This document shows, in pieces, positions 39,401 to 49,792 of a stretch of DNA of 64,000 nt (positions are counted from its first letter, which is position 1; every line of letters begins with the position of its first letter). The notes beneath the pieces are model-generated. The model was not told the origin of the DNA. It saw nothing but the letters and a program-made list of their open reading frames with translations, and searched no databases. Made by a program: the position numbers and the translations under genes. This DNA comes from Homalodisca vitripennis (Eukaryota > Arthropoda > Insecta > Hemiptera > Cicadellidae). Location: NCBI RefSeq assembly GCF_021130785.1, contig NC_060208.1, forward strand, positions 54,974,501 to 55,038,500, in the 5' to 3' direction.

Positions 39401-42400
39401 CACCGATCAAATGATGGCGTACAACCCATGTGAACGCAAAACCATAAGGTGGTACAAGAAAATATTTATACATGTACTACAAATGATACTTGTAAATGCG
39501 CACAGCCTTCACAACATGAATCAACAAAAAATGTCTCTCTATGACTTCAGATTGGAAGTTATAAAAGGCCTTTTACCTCAACCAACTCACACCATTGAAA
39601 CACCTCTTTAACCCTTTGAGTGCCACGGCATATTTTCCCAAGTCATACGCATAAATTGCCGGAGCATTTCCTTCTGTTTTGCAAGCGTGTGTGGAAAAAA
39701 CTATATTAAAAAAAACTATTCAACCGATTTGAATATTTTTTTTATTTTGTGTGTTATAAAACAAGGTATTTTCCCATATAATATTATAATTTTATTTTTA
39801 TTTACACAAAAAGAATATAGGTTAAAACAAAAAACTAAAAAATGAAAAAAAAAAATAAATTTTAAGTTTGAACTAAAATTTTATTTATACAATTTTTTGT
39901 AGGATTAAGGAACTTATGTGAAAATTACTAATCGTAAGAAAATTTCTAACGTTAAATTGAATTAACGTTCTAAGGTTAACGTAAATTTTGTACAAGAAGG
40001 AAACCGAAAATTGTAACAGAAACCTATAAAAATCTGCGTATGGCTGTTTCAGTGACATTTTTGGAGGTTTACGAAAAAGATGGTAACTTGCTGCTCAATC
40101 AAATCATTACAGGAGACAGGACTTGAGTAAAACACTTGAAATGCAAAATCAAATTACAGTCTATGGAGTGGAAACGCACACACTCCTCTGAAAAAATCAA
40201 TGAAATACATGCTAACATTGTTGGTACATAAGATAATGGGAACTTTTTTTGGGACAGGAAAGGAGTTCTTCTTGTTGATTTCTTAGAATGTAGTATAACC
40301 ATCAATTCTGCTGCGAAATATTGTGAAACCTTGCAAAAGTTACAAAACAAGCTTTGGGGAAATTTAAGTTGGAAAATTTTCTTTTTGCATGACAATGCCT
40401 GGCTATGCATAGCATATCGGATTCGAGAAGTCCTGGATGCTTTTAAGTGGAAGGTGTTTCCACATCTGCCTTAAAGTTCAGACCTTGCACCCAGCGACTA
40501 CCACCTGTTCCCAGCAATGAAGATTCGTGTCACTTTTAAATATATACAATACGATTTTTTACTGTACTAGCCCTCGTATTTTAGTCATTGTGAATCATGT
40601 TACAAGGTAAAAGTTACACAATCTTGGTGTAACAGGTTTCGCTGCGGTTGCATGCAAAACTTTATGTTACAAGCTAATTTCATTCTGATAGTTAGACTAA
40701 ATGTGTTACTATGTCCCTTTTTTAAATTACGAAAGTATGTTTGTTTACAAATTTATTTATTCTGTGATTTTCTCATTGCCATGATTGTTAACCCTAAGAC
40801 CACCATCATTTTTAACCCAAAAACCATTGTAAAAACTACGGTTAGGTAAATCCCATGGAACCATCATCAAACTCAATGTTTATTTTATAAAAATGCTTCA
40901 TGTAAAATTTCAAGTCTACAGGTCAGTTTGTTCACAAAGTAACAAACAAAAAAACAGAAATAAAATTTGTCTATCCCCAAACTGAAATGCTTTGCTAACA
41001 CTGAGTCAATTAGTCCATAAACACTACAAATTACATCAATTTAAACTCAAATTTCAATTATTGATTTGTTTTACTTCAATGATTGTGTATTTCTAGGTCC
41101 TATCAAAAATACTGTGTATGCATTTTAAGATATATTTTACAAATTTCATTGTAATGTTGTTTTTTCTGATACTGGAATATTATTAATTGTCTGTAAATAA
41201 TGTTTCTCTCTCTATTATCCAAATACTATGTCATAAAATCACGTAACTTGTCTTCCACAGCCTCTTATGCCTTCTCTGACAGCTGATAGAACAGAACTAT
41301 GAGCCAATAAACTAGATAGAATCAAACATAGTTTTCATTCTTTCCCCTAGAACCATACACTCAGTTAAAATCTGCATCCGTTTTTCATACTAAGGAACAG
41401 TTGGATAAACAGATTGATTTAAAAGCTAATATTCCAACTTTGTGACTACAACCCCAGAGGATTATACTGTACATAACAATATACTTTCAGAGATCTGAAG
41501 AGCTTTTTATAAGCCAGTACTGAACATTTTTCCCCTTTCCTTCTTAAATTAGTTACCTTATTGGCCTACCAGTTTATAAAACCTTTGAACCGACAATAAG
41601 TAAAATAAATTTGTTACAAATTAGAATTTTGCTTAAAATTCTATTACTTTAGTTCTTGTTTTAGATTCTATGAAATGGAGTTTTTATATCGCCGTCCTAA
41701 ACTAGATTTTAAAAATTGTATAAACTTATGAATTGTTAATGTTAATTTTAATTTGTTTTGAATGCAAAATAAACATTGTTTTGCATTAAATATTTTTACT
41801 AATATAAGTTTTAAGTTACAAATAGTAATAACTTAAAAATAGCTAGTTCATTTGATAATTGATGTGTATTTAAAAATAATTATTTGGCAAAAACTATTTT
41901 ATTTCTTTTGTTTTATTATATTCAATTTTTCTCAAGGGAATATATTAATATTAATTTTGTTATTTTAAGTTATTTCCAAATAATGGATTTATTTGGTTGA
42001 AAAATCATTTTTTTATATTTCTGTCATCACCTTATTAGAAAAACTAAGAAAGAAAAAAACAACCTTTTATTCTCAAAGACGTTTCCAAAAACTATCAAAC
42101 TCATTTGAATTCCACTGAAACAGCTCGAAACCTTCCTCCATCAAGTATTTTGAATTATTCCATTTGTATGAAATAGCTTAACTTGCACCATTCAAAGAAA
42201 TGCTAACACATATTAGTTTTTTAATACAACATAGCTGAAAATTAGTGTATCTTTCTCCAAGATATGTTAATATAAAATAATATATACTCACAAGTACTAC
42301 CACCTTTCTAACTTTGCACTTACATTTAAAACAACCCTTGTAACAACAGACAATGTCACTGTAGCAAAGCTTTACTATTGTTGGAAGAAACAGATGGTTT

Positions 42401-45400
42401 ACTGCATGGTCCACTAACCTGTGTGCTGTCGTATGTGATTTGTGAGGTGTTCTTTTCTCGTGAAACTCTTGGTGCAGTAGGAACACTTGTGAGGTGACTC
42501 TCCTGTATGCTGTCTTACGTGGTTCACCAGGTGATCCTTGCGCGTGAAAGCCTTTGGACAGAACTGACACTGGAATGGTGTCTCCCCCGTGTGTTGTCTT
42601 ACGTGATTCACCAGGTGTTCCTTGTGACAAACACACATCATTATGGTACACATTTCCAAATGTGAGCAGTTCAATCATGTATATCACCAAGAATCCGACA
42701 GACTGTTCTTAAAATAGTGTCGTTGTCTCTATCAATCCGTGAAATAACTCTTGATGGAAAGGTGCCTTTAACCCTTTGAGTGCCAACGTCCGATTTTACC
42801 GGACTTTCGGGAAAAAGTCACTAAAAATTGTAACCTTTAATATTTTCAATTAATATCATATTGAAATGTTTGTGAAGAATCGTTCTTTTCAAAATAAATT
42901 GTTATAGTACACTTCCGGTCAAACTTTAAATTATGAAACTCACATATAAATATTTTCGGTTGCCATAGCTACCAGAAACAATGTGACAATAGTTTCTTAA
43001 AAGTTGTATAACTTATTCATTATTGAAGATAATAATATAAATTTTTCAAGATTTACAGACAATTGCATACACTTTCCAGTGATATGGACTAAGAAAAGGA
43101 TATGAATTTTTTGGTCATAATAATTTGGTTGAAAAATGAAATTAAAAAATATTTTTGAATTTTTTTTTTAGTTAAGTTCATTTTTTGGTATTCCTAAATT
43201 TAGTGTTATGGTAACTTTGTTATTTTATGTTAATTAAACAGAGTTTTCAGAGAAAAATAAAAAAAGAATCATGTTGATAGCTTATTAAATCAACTCGCAT
43301 ATAAACATTTTTGGTTGCCATAGCTACCAGAAACAATGTGACAATAGTTTCTTAAAAGTTGTATAACTTACTCATTATTGAAGATAATAATATAAATTTT
43401 TCAAGAGTTACAGACAATTGCATACACTTTTCAGTGATATGGACTAAGAAAAGGATATGAATTTTTTTGGTCATAATAATTTGGTTGAAAAATGAAATTA
43501 AAAAATATTTTTGAATTTTTTTAGGTATGTCCATTTTTGGTATTCTTAAATTTAGTGTTATGGTAACTTTGTTATTTTATGTTAATTAAACAGAATGTTC
43601 AGAGTAAAATAAAAAAAGAATCATGTTGATAGCTTATTAAATAATCGAACTGTGAATTTTTTACTAAAACCTTGCAAAATGCCTGCAAAAGGGCTGGCAC
43701 TTTTAGGTACACCCACTAGAAAAATACCTGGCACTTTTCAGTATACCCACTCAAAAAATACTTGGCACTCAAAGGGTTAAACTTGGTACATAGGTTCCTT
43801 TTGCCTAAAGAAGAACTCCATTGATTTTGAGGTCAAAAGTTTGAAGATCAGTATTCTGCTTGTCTGTCTGTCCAATAATTCTTGATAGAAAAGTCCTTAC
43901 CTTGAAAATTGATGCATATGTTTGTCTTGATCTAAGGAAGGAAGAACTGCATTGATTTTGGGGCCAAAAGTTTGAAGATCAGTATTCCGTTTGTCTGTCT
44001 GTCCAATAATTCTTGATAGAAAAGTCCTTACCTTGAAAATTGATGCATATGTTTGTCTTGATCTAAGGAAGGAAGAACTGCATTGATTTTGGGGTCAAAA
44101 GGACAAAAGGCTGTCTGTCCATCTGTCTGCCTGCTTGTCCATGCAATAAATCTTTTATTACATTTTGTTGAGTCCTCCAATACTCTATTTATATTTTTGT
44201 ATGTTTATTTTATCACATTTAAATAAGATTCTAAAATTGATAATGCCATATAAGAAAATTTTTATATAAAAAATAGAAGTGAGATACAAGAGTGACTAAG
44301 GGACCTCCACCTCACAAAATTTATAAAGATAAATATAATTATTTAAAATGACATCACGCTACTTTCCGTGGTCGGAAAACCACCTGACATTATTGTATTT
44401 CTACATGTGATATAAACCAATTTTCAGTAATGTCATTTATACTAAATGAAAGCCTAATATCTGTACTCTCGCTTAACTATCTTTGTAATAATTTTAATTC
44501 AGCAGTGATCATGACACAGCTGTTTCAAAAGTAAACATTTTATTGGTTGCTGCATTATCAGATGTGAGAATACCCGACTCAGTCTGAGTTATTCATTATT
44601 TGGTGCACTTGTTTATTGGATGAAATAGCTAGTTTACCAACCAAATACTTCATAAAAACTTATTGTTTTGACAAAAGAAAAAAATATTTATACCAGTAAA
44701 TAATGTACCTTCCGTGTGAAACTCTTGGTGCAGTAGTTACACCGGTGGGGGGACTCGCCTGTGTGTTGTCTCACGTGGTTCAGCAGGTGTTCCTTGCGGG
44801 TGAAAGTCTTTGAGCAAAAATCACATCTGGAACCCATCGTTGATATTCCATATATTTCAGGGTACAGTAGAGTTAGTTTGAGTAACACTAAAGGCTCTCA
44901 ATCAAAAACCTTGCAGCTCCTTTTCAACTTTGAATTATTTAACTCTATTTAAAAACTAATATGTGATTAACCAAAACTTCAAAAACATACATTAATCTGA
45001 ACAAAATCAACAGTATTTCAGGTCTCCCCTGTTACTGTCTTGAAGTAATAGCGTTAGAATTAGGGCCAGTATTATTTTATTAGTATTTAATCATCTTTTA
45101 TCTTTATTAGGATGGATTTCCACACTGCTCAGTTTATTTTATATTGATATCAGATCTAATCAGAGGACCTTGATTTAACAACATTATTTAGTCAGTGAAT
45201 TTTGAGATGGAACCAATTTTTCAAAAAAAAAATATGATTTACCAATACTGACACTGCTAACACAAATCTGAAAAAATAACAAAGAGATAGAGTTTGCAGT
45301 GTTTGTATTATACATATACAATAATTTTCTCACTTATTTTCATGATTAATAAACATATTATTCTCTATTAAAGAAGTTAACACCCCCTCTCAAAACAAAT

Positions 45401-48400
45401 GCCAATTCATAATTTTAGAATTTTATTAATACAGACTCAGTTCCAATTTGTTCTTTACATTCAGTTTTATGACACAAATGTTGTTTTTCTTTAATTAGAA
45501 TTAAATTTATTGTAAACTAGCCGTTACCCGCGGCTTCGCACGCAATCTTTAGAATCAAAGTCTTTATATTACTTAGTAAAAGCACTTATGATGTAATATG
45601 ATGGAGTTCTATGAAAAGTTTAAAACGTAAGTAGGCATACGTCAAGTAGATATTATTTAAGTTCATGGTAAATAATATCAGAGTTTAATTTAATGAATAT
45701 ATCATGTTTTGCACGTGGAAGAGCATTTCTGGTTCAAATTAATTATATTTCCAACGTCACAGCTCAGGCTGCATTGTTACCCCAATCAAGAAAATACAAT
45801 ACACATGTCTAGAAAAATTACTTCGGTCAAAAAGCTTCTATTTCTAGAGTTTGCCTTGACCTGTTGAATAAAAAAGTATACTTACGTATAGGACCAAGAT
45901 CCCTACTACGATTAAAAAGTACTAACTGCAGACCATTTAAATTCACTTACTATATCACAATTCAGCTTGCCGTATTGCCTCGATCAAGATTCAAGATCTT
46001 TATTGGTCTTTAAACATATTCAACAGTGCAATAGACTTCGTCAAGTTACTAAAATATTCTAAACTAAAACTAAAACAAACAATGCAGACTCTACCTACTC
46101 AATCAGCCTACCAGTAAATATATAGATCTATATAATTCATAACAACAATAACCAAACAACCAACAGATCTACATATATAAATTAACAATAATAAATAAAT
46201 AACTATTAAGATGTTTAACATGGATACAATTTTAAAACTCAATAATATTAAAGCTGAATAAATCAGTTTTAACTGAATAAACTAAATAAAACATTGAGAT
46301 ACAAAATTTTAAAAAATATTGTTGTGGTATCAAAATTTAAGAATTCATCAACACAATAAAATATATTAACTTTTAACCAGCACCTCAAAACTGTTTTAAA
46401 TTTGACTAAGGATACAGATCTAGCATAAAGGTAACTTATTAAACAATTTAATTTTCATAAAAAGATGACTGCATTTTGTTTTGGTTAATTTAACTGGTAA
46501 GAGTTGTAACAAATGTTTTGTTCTAGTAGGATAATCATGAATATCCTGCCTAGTTGTAAATGTTTCAAGTTGTTCCTTTACACTTCTAAGACAGTAGAAT
46601 ATGTACATATTAAGAATAGTCATTATTTTTCGTTCCTTAAAAATTGTAACACAGGTCTCTCTTTTTGAAACATTTTTCATATCACATAATGCATTTTTTT
46701 CCATTTTAATACTCTTACTGCATTACTACTGTTCCCCCATAGAGTTATACTATAACAAGTGTGAATGGAAAAATGCATAATAGGAGGCTAGAAGCATATC
46801 CATAATTATACAATGTTACAATTTACTCAAGAGATAGACTACTCTAGATAATTTTTTACACAATTGATCTATGTGATGTTCCCAACTTAATTTGCTGTTA
46901 AGGTATACCCCTAATAGTTTTACAGGTTTACTAACTTCATAATTCCTATTTAAAGTAAACAGTATTTTCTCAGTCTTTTGATAATTTACTACTACGTAGT
47001 TTGTCTCAAACCATTCCATAGCCGATTTTAATGCATGGTTTTCTTCCATAATGAGATTCTCATAATTTTCACTGAAATTAAAGAGTGTGGTGTCATCTGC
47101 ATATAATACTGAGGAACATGGTATATTAAACGAGAAATCATTAACAGCAACAACAAACAAAAGAGGGAAATAAGGAGTGCCGATGGCCGAGCCGAGCGGT
47201 CTAAGTCGTTAGACTTTGGGTCTGAGTTAGAGATAACACAGGTTCAAATCCTGTCTGTGACCAATGCACTTATTATCAGTACTATTGACCTTGTACTGTA
47301 TCGACGCTCCCCCTTATTCTGCTTGATAAGATCCTTGCACAAGCCAGTGGCCTATGAGGACGGACAGAATAAGGCTTAAAAGGGGATCGGCCTCTTCTTT
47401 TTTTTTTAAAAAAAAAGAAAAAGTCCTACCCATTTCCTATGTACTTTCGGTATAAGGGAGAAATCCGTATTAACGTTACGTGACATTCCAAAATAAAAGT
47501 TTTTTGTTATGTTATTAATTTAGTATTAATTTCTCTGTTTTACCATAAGCCACTGTCACAGAAGCCCATCAGTTTAAAGTAACGTATGTAAAAATATTCA
47601 TGACTTAGTTCATTAAGGTTGGTTTTATAACAGTGTTTAAATAATATTATAAAATGCATTAGATGATTTAAATTCATCACTGGTGCAATCTGGAGTACAA
47701 TTTTGATATTAACTTTTTATTTACTATCTTTACTATGTAACTATCTATGTATCTTCACAATACTGATCAAGCACTCTTTACTTAATATTTGATCAAATTT
47801 AATTGTAAACAGATGTTTCAGCCATTTTGTCGACATAAAACTGAAGCTGTGAACAGCTGTTTAGTGCCAGTTTAATTTGGATTATGAAACGTAAAAACTA
47901 CATTTTTTCTGAATTTTAAAATATTCCAACTTTTCTTATATTTTGCTTCATAAAAACCTTCCTCGGATTTCAATGGGACATTTCACAAAAAGAATTAACC
48001 GAATTGGTCCAGCCTTTCTTGAGATTAGCACTTAGCAACACATTTAACGATTCATTTTTATTTATAACATTACATTAAATACAAACACAACAACCAACTA
48101 ACTAGTTTACCAACTTAACTTTCACCAACTAAAAAGAAAAACATTACTAATTATCTCAATACTATCATCTTTTCTCACCAATGAAACTCACCCTACATAT
48201 TATGACTACCAGCACCAATAATTCCCCCAGGAATTGATGCAAAACTGACTAGCAGCCATTACTGCTTGTTACAGAGATGTTGCCACAAAAAATGGGCTCA
48301 AATGTCAGTCTACAAGCCTGCCTGCCAATAGTATTAGAGAACCTTGATTGTAAATTATTTATACTTAAAAAGACCATATAAATATATAATTTTTACATTA

Positions 48401-49792
48401 TTAAATAATAATAAATAAAAGATTTTATCAGATCACAACCCAAAGTGTATTTAATGAAGTATTTCATCAATTGATTGTAATTTTGAAAATCATGTTTGTT
48501 TTTTATAGTAAGACTACATTTTGAAAATAAAATAATGTAACTGAATAAATTTATAGGCTCAACTGTTGACTCGCTGACTTGAAACACAACTTGAAAGTGA
48601 TGTATGTATATTTCTTATAATTAAAATTTAGTTTTTTAATTTTTATATTAAATTTTATACTTTAAGTGTGAAAAGTTATAAGTTACTGATATCGGCACAG
48701 TATACCACCAAACTATACCTGTAGCAGAAAACTTGTTTAAAGTGATACTATTTTGTAACTATTCACATATTTTGCTCTCATTTTTGACTCAATGATTTAT
48801 AAGAAATATCTGAGGATAATTTATGGTGGTGCCAAATGGCTATTAGTGAAGCCTATTATTCGAGAGTATGGAAAAATGTTTTTTTCTCTCCGCACTACAC
48901 CTCAAGAACAAACAGACCTATAGACATGAAATTTTTCATGAACCTTCATTTCTATATATACAACATCAAGTTTGATGATGATACATGTTACTTCATGGGA
49001 TTTGGCTGAGCATTAACAAACATTTTTACTTTGCTTTTTAAGGTAAACATAATGGCAATTAGAAAATTTCAGAGTATATATTTGAAACCAAACTGAGTAC
49101 AATTATACGACATAGTAACACACATAGCGTAACTATCTACCAATAAGACATATCAAGAAAATTTAATTTGTAGATTAAAGTTTGCATGAAAGTTCATTTG
49201 TATTTAACTATCAAAGACAAAAATGGGTTCTATGATGGTACATGGTCATCCAAGGGATTTGGTTTGAGTCATTGAAGACTATCACTTAGTAGACTAACAG
49301 AATTTCTCTTTTGTCTCCCAGGAATATATAAAAACTTTTCTGTATGGTTGTCTGTCAGTCTGTTCACAGGACGTCTCAAGAATGAAATAAGCTATACTAT
49401 ATATTTTGCATGGAACCTCGGCAAAATCTGTTATGCAAAAAATGGTGTGGTTTATTTCTACCTTGTTATGTATGTCATTAATTCAAATAAATATGTAAAA
49501 AAAACATCCAAAGTGTTTAAGTACCTGTGCGGCGTTTCCCCAGTGTGCCACATGATATGGTTGGTGAAATGCTCCTTGCGAGTAAACGCCTTGCTGCACA
49601 CCTCACAACGGAACGGCGTGTCATTCGTGTGGCTGCGCTGGTGGTTAGCCAGATGCTCCTTTCTGGTGTACTTCTTACCGCAGAGCGTGCAAGCATGCGG
49701 CGTCTCGCCTGTGTGCCACAGCACGTGGTTCAGAAAGTGTTCCTTGCGTGTGAACGCTTTCTTACATATATCACAGCGGTTCGGCGTGTCAC
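35361..49792 (-). CDS. crol: crooked legs-like C2H2 zinc-finger factor, 3' half (fingers 6-18)
   Basis: Nuclear DNA-binding factor; fly crol is ecdysone-inducible and acts in metamorphosis, cell adhesion and wing growth (established knowledge). Exons in transcript order: 49792-49525, 44826-44709, 42620-42419, 36100-35361; phases join exactly, giving 442 codons plus stop. They encode 13 fingers of CX2CX12HX3-5H type, joined by TGE-type linkers, with the repeated TRKEH signature. The last exon carries GKSFPLKGNLLFHQRSH, then KGHLVSH, a final finger, an acidic stretch, a glutamine run encoded about 35496-35541, and a proline-rich tail. The first exon opens inside a linker and needs an upstream exon ending in one G. 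The exon ending at 63166 on the + strand supplies exactly that. All four exons are undamaged. Fly crol was compared from memory. Confidence 0.93.
36391..36447. repeat. (AT)n followed by (GT)n microsatellite
   Basis: A compound dinucleotide tract in the last intron of the zinc-finger gene. Confidence 0.92.
36673..37889 (+). pseudogene. Degenerate mariner transposon, copy 1
   Basis: The left end CGAGGACTATCCATAAAGTA follows a TA target site at 36671-36672. Mariner transposase runs through with several stops and frameshifts: an N-terminal HTH region (KHNKPIQIYRHFVKLIG), ITGDRTW (first aspartate block, usually TGDETW), FFWDRKGVLLVDFLE, LHDNAW (second aspartate) and SSDLAPSDYHLF (third). The right end is missing: the coding remnant stops at a TTAA (37886-37889) where a piggyBac element begins. 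A nearly identical partial copy lies at 39974. Inactive; it lies antisense in the zinc-finger gene's last intron. Confidence 0.9.
37886..38172 (+). mobile_element. Left end and leader of a piggyBac-like element
   Basis: TTAA at 37886-37889, the superfamily's obligatory target, is followed by CACATTGTGTGCGGCCGGCC, the probable terminal repeat, and about 280 bp of GC-richer leader. The transposase starts at 38173. No matching right terminal repeat was found downstream, so the element looks right-truncated. Confidence 0.6.
38173..39611 (+). pseudogene. piggyBac-like transposase, frameshifted
   Basis: DDE transposase of the piggyBac superfamily (DDE_Tnp_1_7 type), acting on TTAA sites. I chose ATG 38173 because an acidic Ser/Asp-rich N-terminus of the usual kind follows. 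The acidic residues are all present: LDEAM (D1), MDNFYNSY (D2), and GVDRTDQM (D3 and a fourth D). The frame shifts by -1 at a six-A run (39210-39215), so the two parts give about 480 residues against a usual ~550-600. The C-terminal cysteine-rich RING-like domain is absent: the stop TAA at 39609-39611 coincides with a TTAA that starts a different TTAA element. One indel away from an open frame, so a fairly young insertion. It lies antisense within the zinc-finger gene's last intron. Confidence 0.9.
39612..39898. mobile_element. Left part of a TTAA MITE of the CCCTTTGAGTGCC family
   Basis: It begins TTAA-CCCTTTGAGTGCCA, the same end as the complete element at 42772-43776, followed by AT-rich non-coding DNA. 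The right end is absent; it stops where a duplicated mariner-flank segment begins (39900). It cuts the transposase immediately to its left at its stop codon. Confidence 0.6.
39974..40578 (+). pseudogene. mariner transposon copy 2, internally deleted duplicate
   Basis: 554 bp (39974-40527) match 37173-37726 without gaps; I count four mismatches, about 99% identity. A further 50 bp (39900-39949) match DNA flanking the left side of copy 1 (36478-36527), so this is a duplicated locus, not a fresh transposition. Between these blocks the mariner left half is deleted. After the match, CTAGCCCTCG then TA at 40577-40578 resembles an intact right terminal repeat, which copy 1 lacks. Confidence 0.85.
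40579..42410. other. AT-rich intron DNA, nothing recognised
   Basis: Lies within the last intron (36101-42418) of the zinc-finger gene. No transposon protein or RNA gene recognised. Confidence 0.5.
42768..43780. mobile_element. Complete TTAA-flanked MITE, about 1.0 kb, with internal duplication
   Basis: TTAA (42768-42771), CCCTTTGAGTGCCAA... , ...TTGGCACTCAAAGGG, TTAA (43777-43780): 15-bp perfect terminal inverted repeats with the piggyBac-type target duplication. Inside, 42938-43292 is followed directly by a near-identical second copy, 43293-43644 (unit about 355 bp). Subterminal direct repeats of TACCTGGCACTT type lie at the right. It encodes no protein, so it would have been mobilised by a transposase in trans. 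It lies in the intron between exons 44709-44826 and 42419-42620. Confidence 0.88.
43781..44115. repeat. 131-bp tandem repeat, about 2.5 units, with the MITE inserted in it
   Basis: TGTCTGTCTGTCCAATAATT recurs at 43861 and 43992, 131 bp apart, in nearly identical units. A diverged unit is split by the TTAA element: sequence before 42768 (CTCTTGATGGAAAGGTGCC) and after 43780 (ACTTGGTACATAGGTTCC) match consecutive parts of the unit. Confidence 0.8.
44827..45516. other. AT-rich intron DNA, nothing recognised
   Basis: Within the intron between zinc-finger exons 49525-49792 and 44709-44826. Confidence 0.5.
45986..47165 (-). pseudogene. LINE (Jockey/CR1-type) reverse transcriptase fragment, 5'-truncated
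   Basis: On the minus strand, 47160-46816 encodes the catalytic LYADDTTLFNF block (two aspartates of the reverse transcriptase active site), then NYQKTEKILF, LLGVYLNSKLSWEHHIDQL and a helical stretch. The frame continues beyond with FHSHLSYSITLWGNSS-like sequence and stops. The 3' end reads CAATAAAGATCTTGAATCTTG, a polyadenylation signal plus short tandem tail typical of CR1-like LINEs. The amino-terminal endonuclease is absent. Inactive. Confidence 0.85.
47172..47410 (+). mobile_element. tRNA-derived SINE (tRNA-Leu-like head)
   Basis: The head has a pol III A box (TGGCCGAGCCGAGCGG) and B box (GGTTCAAATCC) 50 bp apart, in a class II tRNA-like arrangement with a long arm. A unique body and an oligo-T/A tail near 47396-47420 follow. 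It is too altered and extended to be a working tRNA. A second, older copy lies at 20240-20480. Confidence 0.82.
48076..49524. other. Intron DNA, nothing firm
   Basis: AT-rich, between the Helitron-like element and the zinc-finger exon at 49525. Two loose repeats of the 'sequence + CTGTCTGTC' type, common at insect repeat ends, occur near 48890-49360, but no element borders could be set. Confidence 0.35.

Larger units (their letters stand above)
45517..48075 (-). mobile_element. Helitron-like element, minus strand, interrupted by a LINE and a SINE
   Basis: The minus-strand 3' end reads GCGTGCGAAGCCGCG...GGCTAG at 45517, followed by T. From about 45596 to 45985, and again from about 47415 to 48075, it aligns with the copy at 58980-60266. 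The gap between is filled by a LINE fragment (45986-47165) and a SINE (47172-47410). About 120 bp of the element present in the other copy (about 59456-59577) is missing at the insertion. The 5' end, near 48075, is TATAAATAAAAATGAA-like, matching the family start. Confidence 0.65.

Noticed and set aside
43352..43534. 60-codon minus-strand ORF
   Set aside because: Lies inside the second internal repeat of the TTAA MITE; non-coding.
47172..47262. A functional tRNA gene
   Set aside because: The tRNA-like head has A and B boxes but an altered fold and continues into a SINE body, with an older copy elsewhere.
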